Source of the DNA: DASQVO01 sp035640715
GTDB lineage: Bacteria > Actinomycetota > Actinomycetes > Streptosporangiales > Streptosporangiaceae
Length of the DNA: 16,375 nt
Assembly: GCA_035640715.1 (NCBI GenBank)
Contig: DASQVO010000106.1
Span: forward strand, 1-16,375
Direction of reading: 5' to 3'
Each line of letters starts with the position of its first letter. The stretch's first letter is position 1. A program made the position numbers and the translations under genes. Under the pieces are notes generated by a model. That model worked only from the letters and a program-made list of their open reading frames with translations, did no database searches and had not been told where the DNA came from. Below are positions 1 to 5,392 of this stretch, in pieces.

Positions 1-131
1 AGCCGAGCGGCGAAGTCCTGCATGTACTGCACGTGGGCCGAGATCTCCTCCGGCGTCCACTGGTCCATCGGCACGTCGTTGACCGGTGCCGGCGCGCCCC
101 GGTAGTGCTTGAGCAGCAGGTACTTGGCCAT
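1..131 (-). CDS. YCII-related domain protein (5' part, runs off left edge)
   Basis: Reading leftwards, the frame starts MAKYLLLKHYRGAPAP and continues into WTPEEISAHVQYMQDFAARL at the edge. That is the usual opening of the actinobacterial YCII-related (DGPF-type) small proteins of about 110-140 residues: a beta strand, then a helix around the 'EEI..H..YM..F...L' segment. These are ferredoxin-like-fold proteins often found beside ECF sigma factors; their biochemical role is mostly unknown. Three ATGs are in frame (143, 134, 131). I chose 131 because a GGAG lies six bases before it, while 143 has no Shine-Dalgarno. Only about 43 codons are visible, so neither completeness nor partner genes can be judged. 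Confidence 0.72.
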   Translation of the reverse strand, partial: MAKYLLLKHYRGAPAPVNDVPMDQWTPEEISAHVQYMQDFAAR

Positions 132-524
132 CATGTTCTCCATGGTGAGGTACGGCCCATTGTGGCCGTGTTCACTCCGGGGACGGAGCCGCGCGCGGGT
201 TCTCGACATCCCACCGTGACATTTCCTGGCGGACTTCGATGACACCACGCACTCCGAGGCGCCACGAAGGCGGCACAGGGAGCCGCTTCGCGTCCGAGGC
301 GCGAAGGGCATACTGGCGGGCCAGACCCAGCCGCGTCGGATCGCCGCTTCTCGATCGGCACCCGGTGCGGCCGGCGGAAGTAGGCATTGTCCGCGCACCG
401 GGGTGGGGTTTGAGGCGTGGGCGATCCACCCCAACGCGGGCGACCGGGCGGCGCTCAGGCGCGCTGACGCGATATTCCCGGACCGTAGCCGAAGACGATC
501 AATGCACCCATGCTCGAAGCCCCC
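132..524. other. Gene-free stretch between the YCII gene and the SDR remnant
   Basis: No frame on either strand has a recognisable start, Shine-Dalgarno and protein-like sequence. One short plus-strand stretch (about 403-486, reading GFEAWAIHPNAGDRAALRR...) has actinomycete-like codon choice and could be a leftover of a lost gene, but I cannot assign it to a family and no start or stop supports it. The promoter of the minus-strand YCII gene should lie near 145-200; no clear -35/-10 pair stands out. Confidence 0.4.
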
Positions 525-940
525 TTACTCGGCCATCGGCGTGCGCGCCGAGTACGCACCCGCGTCGAGGTCCTCGATGAGAGCCGGGCCTGCGGGTACC
601 CAGCCGAGAAGCTCCCGTGTCACAGTGCTCGTCGCCGCGAGATCCATGCCGAAGAAGGTGCCGATCCACCCGAAGTGACCTTGGAGGTCATCAGGAGCGA
701 TCGATGTGACGGGCAGGCCGAAGGCGCGGCCGATGGCCTCCGCGATGTCGCGGGTGGGTATGCCCTCTTCCGCGACGGCGTGCAGGCGGGCGCCCGCCGG
801 AGCCTTCGCGAGTCCAAGAGCGACGAGGCGCCCGGCATCGGACCGGTGCACGGCGGCCCACCGGTTGGCCCCGTTTCCCGGGTAACCGGAGACGCCCTGA
901 CGAAAACGCGGATGGCACTGTTTCCCTTCGGCTCCGTCAC
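525..940 (-). pseudogene. NAD(P)-dependent SDR/epimerase-like oxidoreductase with internal deletion and frameshift
   Basis: Two parts of one gene are present. From a GTG at 940 the sequence reads MTEPKGNSAIRVFV, matching the N-terminus of extended-SDR proteins just before the nucleotide-binding TGASG loop. At about 899 it passes directly, with a change of frame, into a typical SDR C-terminal half: GVSGYPGNGANRWAAVHRSD, ALGLAKAPAGARLHAVAEEG, IPTRDIAEAIG, HFGWIGTFF, TRELLGWVPAGPALIEDLDAG, ending in TAA at 525. The Rossmann TGxxGxxG motif and the YxxxK catalytic region are absent, so roughly 180-190 codons are missing and the product cannot be active. It is divergent from the TetR gene at 1040, the classic arrangement in which the TetR controls the SDR. 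The family assignment is from recognition of the C-terminal pattern; the deletion is read directly from the frames. Confidence 0.75.
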
Positions 941-966
941 GGGCGGAGCGGCTGATGCAATGATGT

Positions 967-975
967 CAGTGACTG
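967..975. promoter_or_regulatory. Palindromic operator candidate for TetR (distal)
   Basis: CAGTGACTG is the second copy of the CAGTSACTG palindrome. It lies 44 bp (start to start) from the proximal copy and about 27 bp upstream of the SDR remnant's GTG. A direct repeat TGATGTCAG (961-969 and 974-982) overlaps it. Confidence 0.4.
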
Positions 976-1008
976 ATGTCAGCCACAGACGTCACAATAC
1001 ACCCGTAC

Positions 1009-1021
1009 GACAGTCACTGTC
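1009..1021. promoter_or_regulatory. Palindromic operator candidate for TetR (proximal)
   Basis: GACAGTCACTGTC is a perfect 13-bp palindrome with a central C. It lies 19 bp upstream of the TetR start, just before the probable -10 element. A related 9-bp palindrome, CAGTGACTG, is at 967-975, so two copies of CAGTSACTG occur in the divergent intergenic region, as expected for a TetR regulator controlling itself and the SDR. Confidence 0.55.
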
Positions 1022-1026
1022 ATCTC

Positions 1027-1032
1027 TAGACT
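1027..1032 (+). promoter_or_regulatory. -10 element (TAGACT) of the TetR gene, leaderless start
   Basis: TAGACT fits the actinobacterial TANNNT -10 element and ends seven bases before the ATG at 1040. That places transcription start on or next to the start codon; no Shine-Dalgarno is present. No convincing -35 hexamer at 16-18 bp is visible. Confidence 0.45.
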
Positions 1033-1039
1033 CAGCACT

Positions 1040-1630
1040 ATGGTGCGTTGGGAGCCGGGTGCGAGAGAGCGCCTGCAGGCAGCGGCACTCGAGCTGTTCG
1101 CCGCTCGCGGGTTCGAGCAGACGACCGCCGCGGAGATCGCGCAATCCGTCGGCTTGACCGAGCGCACCTTCTTCCGGCACTTCAGCGACAAGCGCGAGGT
1201 GCTGTTCTACGGGCAGCAACAGTTCCTCCAGGCGTTCATCGACGGGGTGGACGCCGCACCGCCTGACGCATCCCCGCTCGAGGTCATCGCCTCCGCGCTG
1301 CACGCGGCGGCATCGTTTTTCCCCGACGAGCGCCGCCCATACTCCCGCACGCGGCAGTCCGTGATCGACCAGAACCCCGCGCTCCGGGAACGCGAACTGC
1401 ACAAACTCGCGGGCCTCGCCACAACGGTCGCCGAGGCCCTGCGCGCGCGAGGCATCGGCGAGCCGGCGGCCACCCTTGCGGCGGAGTCCGGCGCCACCGT
1501 GTTTGGAATCGCGTTCGCACAGTGGATCCGCGAAGGCGAAAGGCGGTCCCTCCCCGACATCGCATCGGACGTACTCCGCGAGCTACTCAACCTAACCGGA
1601 GCGGCAACTGGGTCACGAAAGTTCCCATGA
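1040..1630 (+). CDS. TetR/AcrR-family transcriptional regulator
   Basis: A 196-residue protein, the normal TetR length. Residues 8-55 form the N-terminal DNA-binding domain (ARERLQAAALELFAARGFEQTT, then the helix-turn-helix AAEIAQSVGLTERTFFRHFSDKREVLF), the canonical TetR_N pattern. The rest is an all-helical ligand-binding and dimer domain with a typical C-terminal FGIAFAQWIREG segment. It should act as a cytoplasmic dimeric repressor relieved by a small molecule; the ligand cannot be read from sequence. It is divergent from the deleted SDR gene, with two palindromes between them, so autoregulation plus control of the SDR is the likely original circuit. The start is the ATG at 1040, supported by a -10 element seven bases upstream (leaderless). 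It appears intact, while its probable target is dead. Confidence 0.92.
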   Translation: MVRWEPGARERLQAAALELFAARGFEQTTAAEIAQSVGLTERTFFRHFSDKREVLFYGQQQFLQAFIDGVDAAPPDASPLEVIASALHAAASFFPDERRPYSRTRQSVIDQNPALRERELHKLAGLATTVAEALRARGIGEPAATLAAESGATVFGIAFAQWIREGERRSLPDIASDVLRELLNLTGAATGSRKFP

Positions 1631-1789
1631 CACAAGGGTCCGCTTGCGCATCGCCGGTATTCACCGCGGCTTTAGCAATTGCACCGGATAGTCGCCTGAA
1701 GTGACAGACCCGCTATCGCATCTCGAATGCGTCCCCTTGAGCCTCACGGACCAGCGTCATTTGAGCTATTCAGGCCGTCTCGTCCACGG

Positions 1790-2065
1790 CTAAGCACGTT
1801 GTCCGGTGACTTTGGAGGCGGGGAGGCGACCGGCGCGTGAGATACCGGTGAGGGCGTCGCCGGTGACGAGGACGTCGAAGGCAAGGTTGAGCCGAAGAGG
1901 CTTCGTGATCGATTGCGTCCAGGTCACACGTTCGCCCGGCGGGTGGGGGGTGCTGGTGATGTCGCGGAGCGGGACGTCTTCACCGCGTCCGCGCGCGGTT
2001 CCGGCGATGCCGTCCCCGCGATCTTCGAAGGTCATGGACACCGCGAGGCGCCCGATCGGTGTGCC
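1790..2065 (-). pseudogene. Remnant of a small beta-rich domain protein (5' end missing)
   Basis: Directly after the TAG that ends the LacI frame, the same frame continues GTPIGRLAVSMTFEDRGDGIAGTARG, DVPLRDI, then VTWTQSITKPLRLNLAFDVLVTGDALTGISRAGRLPASKVTGQRA and a stop. This alternating-strand pattern (TPIGR, then 'G..V.GTA.G', 'VTWTQ..TKP', 'G.SKAG..P.SK.TG') is one I associate with small actinobacterial lipocalin-like hypothetical proteins. I cannot name a family with certainty. A GTG at 2041 is possible, but it would omit the TPIGR strand and has no good ribosome site. I infer that the N-terminal strands were lost when the region was rearranged and joined to the DJ-1-like remnant. Confidence 0.45.
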
Positions 2066-2242
2066 CTATTCGTGCGTGACGACATGGCGTCCTTCGAGAA
2101 GGCCCGCCATAGCCAGGGCCAGCGACCCGCCGCACACGGCCGCCACGGTCACCTCGGGTTCGGCGAGGGCTCGGGCGACCAGGCCCGGGAGCGCGGTTTC
2201 TCCCACGCGTGCCAGCAGAACGGGGATCGTGTCGATCTCGTC
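2066..2242 (-). pseudogene. DJ-1/PfpI-like fragment fused in frame to the LacI tail
   Basis: The last 58 codons of the LacI frame do not belong to a LacI protein. They contain EVTVAAVCGGSLALAMAG followed by LLEGRHVVTH, the nucleophile-elbow region of DJ-1/PfpI-family proteins (cysteine in a V-C-x-G-S turn, then 'aGLL.GR.atTH'). The domain's start and the part after 'TH' are missing, and a TAG follows at once. This is therefore a central slice of a former gene that happens to remain open in the LacI frame. Between it and LacI lie about 60 residues of unrecognisable, arginine-rich sequence. Confidence 0.5.
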
Positions 2243-3583
2243 GGGGTCCGCCGACGCGGACTTCGGCGTTAACCTGGGCGACGGCTGGGCAGCGCCTGGT
2301 CTCGTCACGAGTCTGCGCAAGACACGTCTCCGCGAACACCGTCGGCGGGTCGACGTCCAGAGCCTCACCAACGTCAACAACATGCTGTTCAAGATCCTCG
2401 CTACACCCGAGCGCTGATCAGTCTGCGGTGTCCGCCAGGGGCCGTGCTGGGATAAGGGTCTTTCCGGCGGTGCCGTGGACTCTCTGATGATCAGCTCGGT
2501 GGAGAGCTCGACGCGGCTGCTGCGTGGCGGCACGCCCTCGATCAGGTCGCCAAGTACCTCGGCCGCAACCCGGCCCATCTCGGCGAGCGGCTGGCGTACG
2601 GTCGTCAGCGGTGGCGGGACCCAGCGGGCCACCGGCAGGTCGTCGAAGCCCACCACACTCAGGTCCTGCGGTATCCGCAAGCCCCGCTGCCTGGCCGCCT
2701 CATAGACGCCGAGTGCCTGCTGGTCGCTCCCGGCGAAGATGGCGGTCAGCGGGCCGTCCGGGGTGGTGAGGTCGAGCAGTTCGCCGCCCCGCGCGAACCC
2801 GCCCTCGTGCCGGAAGTCACCGTTGCGGACCAGGCCCGGGTCGAAGCGGATGCCGGCCTGCTCAAGCGCCGAGCGGTAACCATCGATCCTGGCCCGGCTG
2901 CACAGGTAGTCGGCGGGGCCCCCGATCACGCCGATGCGGGTGTGGCCCAGCCCCAGCAGGTGCTCGGTGGCCGCCAGGCCGCCCGCCCAGTTGGTCGCGC
3001 CGACGCTGGGCATGTCCGGGGGCGGCGGGTTCACCGGATCCACCACGACCAGCGGTACGCCGCCGTTGCGCAAGTGGTCTATCTGCCCCGGCGCCAGCTG
3101 CGACGTCACCAGGATGAGGATGACGCCATCGGTCTCATGGCTGGCCACCGCGCTGGTCCAGCTTGCGGGCAGGGCGTTCCCGTGCCGGACGGCCGACACC
3201 GCCACGCCCATCTGGTGCGCGGAGTACCACTCTTCCACCCCGCGCAGGATCTCCACGGCCCACGGACTGTCCAGGCCGTTGAACACCAGGTCCACCAGGC
3301 CGGAGCGACGACGGCGGCGGCGGCGGACGTCGGCCCGGGAGTACCGCCGCTCGTCGAGCAGGCGCTCCACCCGCGCCCTGGTCGCCGGGGCCACGTCCGG
3401 GCGCCCGTTCACGACCTTCGAGACAGTCGGCAGCGAGACACCGGCCTCGGCCGCGATCGCCGCCAGGGTCGGCCGCCGCCCGCCGCGCCCGCCATCGGTG
3501 TCCCCGGGCCTGGTCCGCACCCGGTGGTCAGGGCTTACGGAGCTGTCTGTCCCGTCCCGGGAATGTTCACTGCTCGGCAGCAC
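2066..3583 (-). CDS. LacI-family transcriptional regulator with aberrant C-terminal extension
   Basis: The LacI part is complete: residues about 38-85 hold the helix-turn-helix and hinge helix (RPTLAAIAAEAGVSLPTVSK, VVNGRPDVAPATRARVERLL), followed by a periplasmic-binding-protein-like sugar domain (VDLVFNGL, ETDGVILILV, VVVDPVNPP, GLGHTRIGVIGGP, IFAGSDQQALGVYEAAR, SVVGFDDLPVARWVPPPLTT, VELSTELIIRESTAP). That pattern ends near 2463. The frame then stays open for about 130 more codons, ending in a DJ-1/PfpI-like slice, giving 505 residues instead of the usual 340-380. I chose the GTG at 3583 because AAAGGTGAGG precedes it closely; the frame is open upstream to 3643. The regulator probably controls sugar uptake or degradation: a Gfo/Idh oxidoreductase and a GH3 fragment lie nearby, but no transporter is left. 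An operator and promoter lie immediately upstream. Confidence 0.85.
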   Translation of the reverse strand: MLPSSEHSRDGTDSSVSPDHRVRTRPGDTDGGRGGRRPTLAAIAAEAGVSLPTVSKVVNGRPDVAPATRARVERLLDERRYSRADVRRRRRRRSGLVDLVFNGLDSPWAVEILRGVEEWYSAHQMGVAVSAVRHGNALPASWTSAVASHETDGVILILVTSQLAPGQIDHLRNGGVPLVVVDPVNPPPPDMPSVGATNWAGGLAATEHLLGLGHTRIGVIGGPADYLCSRARIDGYRSALEQAGIRFDPGLVRNGDFRHEGGFARGGELLDLTTPDGPLTAIFAGSDQQALGVYEAARQRGLRIPQDLSVVGFDDLPVARWVPPPLTTVRQPLAEMGRVAAEVLGDLIEGVPPRSSRVELSTELIIRESTAPPERPLSQHGPWRTPQTDQRSGVARILNSMLLTLVRLWTSTRRRCSRRRVLRRLVTRPGAAQPSPRLTPKSASADPDEIDTIPVLLARVGETALPGLVARALAEPEVTVAAVCGGSLALAMAGLLEGRHVVTHE

Positions 3584-3632
3584 GACCTCACCTTTCCCGG
3601 CCCGGCGGCTCCCGTGGAGCAGACGGCACCGG

Positions 3633-3650
3633 TCTCGAAACATTTCGGGA
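3633..3650. promoter_or_regulatory. LacI-type operator (autoregulatory)
   Basis: TCTCGAAACATTTCGGGA is an inverted repeat with CGAAA and TTTCG arms around a two-base centre, plus matching TC/GA ends. CGAAA-N-TTTCG cores are typical of actinobacterial LacI regulators of polysaccharide genes. It lies about 50 bp before the LacI start and just downstream of the predicted -10, over the expected transcription start, so binding would block transcription. Confidence 0.62.
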
Positions 3651-3654
3651 TGCT

Positions 3655-3682
3655 ATCGTAGCTCAGTCCCCAGCGTTTTCAG
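3655..3682 (-). promoter_or_regulatory. Promoter of the LacI gene (CTGAAA / 16 bp / TACGAT)
   Basis: On the minus strand TACGAT (3655-3660) is a good -10 and CTGAAA (3677-3682) a fair -35, separated by 16 bp. Transcription would start near 3648, inside the operator. The -35 hexamer lies within the first copy of the 23-bp tandem repeat. Confidence 0.5.
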
Positions 3683-3715
3683 CACCCCACCGCCAGCGTT
3701 TTCAGCGCCCCACCG
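3670..3715. repeat. 23-bp tandem repeat, two copies, upstream of LacI
   Basis: Copies at 3670-3692 and 3693-3715 differ at one base. Each begins CCAGCGTTTTCAGC and ends CCCCACCG. On the minus strand each contains TGAAAACGCTGG, which resembles one side and the CG centre of LacI/CcpA-class operators, so the repeat may be extra regulator binding sites as well as carrying the -35 element. Confidence 0.75.
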
Positions 3716-3716
3716 A

Positions 3717-3729
3717 AAGCATAATGCTT
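3717..3729. promoter_or_regulatory. 13-bp perfect palindrome with -10-like core
   Basis: AAGCATAATGCTT is perfectly symmetrical around a central A. It contains CATAAT on the plus strand and CATTAT on the minus strand, both usable as -10 elements. It lies between the LacI promoter and the orphan plus-strand segment, so it could be an operator or part of a divergent promoter. Confidence 0.35.
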
Positions 3730-3730
3730 C

Positions 3731-4072
3731 ATGCCCCATCACAGCTCAGGTAAGAGCTCAGGTGGCCACGGCGGGGAGCCGCGGGCAAGTCTGTACCAGG
3801 CTGGAAACGAAGGGCCGCCCGGAAAGATCGCGCTACCCGGGATGGCGGCAACCCCGAAAAACATTACTAAATCTTTCGATGAGTTTCCCCTGCGGCGACA
3901 GGAGGGAATGATGCCTGCGGGGTTGAGACGGTCAGAGCCGAAGGCCGCTCGCCGGGGATAGGCACGTACCTGACCGCGAACCCGTGGCTGCCGGCCGGCG
4001 GCCTGTCGACACCGTCAAGTTATCCGTCAAGTTATGAGGTGTCACCATGTTTTCGCCCGGAACCGGAGATGG
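3731..4072. other. Gene-free region with orphan expression signals (promoter-like patch, strong SD, 17-codon frame)
   Basis: No protein-like frame is present, but expression signals are. A local AT-rich patch (3855-3888) has CGAAA at 3855-3859 and TTTCG at 3874-3878, like widely spaced LacI half-sites. A strong GGAGGG at 3901 precedes ATGATG at 3908, which opens a frame of only 17 codons (MMPAGLRRSEPKAARRG, stop 3959-3961). A perfect 12-bp tandem repeat (CCGTCAAGTTAT, 4012-4035) is followed by GAGGTG and another ATG at 4047, whose frame closes after 20 codons. This looks like the leader of a lost plus-strand operon, possibly the sugar transporter expected beside such a LacI gene. That interpretation is inference. 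Confidence 0.4.
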
Positions 4073-5257
4073 TTACCAGCGCGCGCCGGGGCCGTCCATC
4101 CTGGTGTAGAAGGGGCTGCCGGGGGCGATGTCCTCCGGGCGGACAGGGCGGCCGGTGAAGGCCGACGCGTAGATGGCCGTCACCAGCGACAGCGTGCGGC
4201 GGCTCTCCGCCGGGCCTACCGGTGGCCGCCTTCCCTCGCGCAGGCTGCGCAGGACCGCTGCGAACTGCGCTTGGTGGCCGCTGCGGTCAGGCGGAGCGGC
4301 GTCGTCCCCGTTCCCCGGGTTCCACGCGGCCAGCACCTCCGGGCCGAAGCCCGGCGCCGGGGTGATCCGCCAGTCCTCGTCGCCGTAGCCGTACACATGC
4401 GTCAGTTCCACCGTGGCACGCTCGAAGTCAAAGCGCAGGTAACTCTCCTCCCGCGGCGACAGCACGCTGTTGACGACGCTGGCCACGGCGCCGTTGGCGA
4501 ACGTCACGTGGGCCAGCGAGATGTCCTCGGTCTTCATGCGCCGGGCCTGCTGGCGCGCGACCGCCGACACCTCGGCCCAGTCGCCCAGCACGTCGGCGAG
4601 CATGTCCATCTGGTGGATTCCGTGTCCCATGGTGGGCCCGCCGCCCTCGGTCTCCCACCGTCCCCGCCACGGCACGTCGAAATACGCCTGGTCACGGAAC
4701 CACACCGTGTGGCAGACCGCGAAGAGGGGCCGGCCAAGCTCGCCGCCCAGGCCCAGCGGCCTGAGCCGGCGGTGGCCCGAGCCGAAGCGGTGCTGGAAGA
4801 CGGTGGCGAACCACGGGCCCCGTGTGCCGTCCGGGTTATCCGGGCCCGGTGCGCCTTCGGCGGCGGCGATCTCGTCGAATTCGGCGAGGCTCAGCGCCGG
4901 CGGCTTCTCGACGAGCACGCTCGCGCCGGCCTCCAGGCAGCTCAGCGCCTGCGGGTGATGCAGATGCGGCGGTGTGCACAGGTGGACGAGCCCGGGCTGC
5001 TCCTTCGCCAGCAGGTTGCCGAGGTCACGGTAAGCACTCGGGATCCTGTGCTTGCCGCAGAACGCCGCCAGTCGCGCCTCATCGATGTCGGCGGCGGCCA
5101 CGATCTCGGCCTGATCGCCGAGCTTGTGCAGCGCATTCGCATGGATGCGGGCGATGCTGCCGGTGCCGGCGATGGCGACGCGCACCGGCCCCGGCGGGCG
5201 CGGCGAACATGATGGGCCTGATGGACGTGATTGGCGTGCTGGGGTGTGAGCGGCCAC
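4073..5257 (-). CDS. Gfo/Idh/MocA-family NAD(P)-dependent oxidoreductase
   Basis: 394 residues. After a proline-rich leader of about 24 residues comes the Rossmann nucleotide-binding domain, VRVAIAGTGSIARIHANAL (GxGxxA motif, residues 25-43). The dinucleotide- and substrate-binding EKP motif (VLVEKPPALSL) is near residue 120. The alpha/beta C-terminal domain carries the signature GGGPTMGHGIHQMDML near residue 220, with the conserved His and Asp of the catalytic region. Enzymes of this family oxidise or reduce sugars, inositols and sugar acids in the cytoplasm; the substrate is not readable. The GTG start at 5257 is preceded by GGGAGG four bases upstream. A later start near the Rossmann strand would remove only the leader. 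The gene is complete, monocistronic as far as visible, and divergent from fdhD. It may belong with the LacI regulator, but its promoter has no CGAAA/TTTCG operator. Confidence 0.88.
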   Translation of the reverse strand: MAAHTPARQSRPSGPSCSPRPPGPVRVAIAGTGSIARIHANALHKLGDQAEIVAAADIDEARLAAFCGKHRIPSAYRDLGNLLAKEQPGLVHLCTPPHLHHPQALSCLEAGASVLVEKPPALSLAEFDEIAAAEGAPGPDNPDGTRGPWFATVFQHRFGSGHRRLRPLGLGGELGRPLFAVCHTVWFRDQAYFDVPWRGRWETEGGGPTMGHGIHQMDMLADVLGDWAEVSAVARQQARRMKTEDISLAHVTFANGAVASVVNSVLSPREESYLRFDFERATVELTHVYGYGDEDWRITPAPGFGPEVLAAWNPGNGDDAAPPDRSGHQAQFAAVLRSLREGRRPPVGPAESRRTLSLVTAIYASAFTGRPVRPEDIAPGSPFYTRMDGPGARW

Positions 5258-5274
5258 GAGTCCTCCCGCCCACG

Positions 5275-5303
5275 AAGCTACGGCGCGAGAACAAATGCCG
5301 CAA
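5275..5303 (-). promoter_or_regulatory. Promoter of the Gfo/Idh gene (TTGCGG / 17 bp / TAGCTT)
   Basis: On the minus strand TTGCGG (5298-5303) and TAGCTT (5275-5280) are exactly 17 bp apart. The -10 element lies about 17 bp before the GTG, giving a very short leader that still contains the GGGAGG ribosome site. Confidence 0.45.
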
Positions 5304-5336
5304 TGAATTTCAGAGAGTTATCGGTGCAACGGCCGG

Positions 5337-5369
5337 GGTCGGCCCCCCGGGTCAGCACAGTAGGCTCGC
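5337..5369. repeat. Dispersed GC-rich repeat, copy 1 (upstream of fdhD)
   Basis: The segment reads GGTCGGCCCCCCGGGTCAGC, then AC, four extra bases and GGCTCGC. It matches the segment at 6685-6714 except for two substitutions and a short insertion. It lies in the fdhD leader and contains TAGGCT (5361-5366), the likely fdhD -10 element. Confidence 0.55.
5361..5366 (+). promoter_or_regulatory. Possible -10 element of fdhD (TAGGCT)
   Basis: TAGGCT is the same TANNNT variant seen before the small lipoprotein gene at 13917-13922. It lies 26 bp before the fdhD GTG, leaving room for the GGAGGAGG ribosome site at 5381-5388. No good -35 hexamer is visible at 17-18 bp. Confidence 0.3.
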
Positions 5370-5392
5370 ATGAGGGCCTTGGAGGAGGTGCT

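Noticed and set aside
131..429. Minus-strand open frames in the first intergenic region
   Set aside because: Arg/Pro/Ser-rich with no ribosome site or recognisable motif; not called as genes.
3670..3715. Tandem repeat considered as a CRISPR-like array
   Set aside because: Two adjacent 23-bp copies without spacers and no cas genes; it is a promoter-region duplication.
2807..3911. Long plus-strand open frames opposite LacI
   Set aside because: Antisense shadows; the minus strand carries the complete LacI helix-turn-helix and sugar domain.
3731..3961. 76-codon plus-strand frame including the AT-rich patch
   Set aside because: Its first 59 codons lack coding-like composition. Only the internal ATG at 3908 has a ribosome site, and that leaves 17 codons, so I list it as a signal and not a gene.
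4034..5212. 392-codon plus-strand open frame opposite the Gfo/Idh gene
   Set aside because: It has no family motifs and is a high-GC antisense shadow; the minus strand encodes GxGxxA and EKP motifs.
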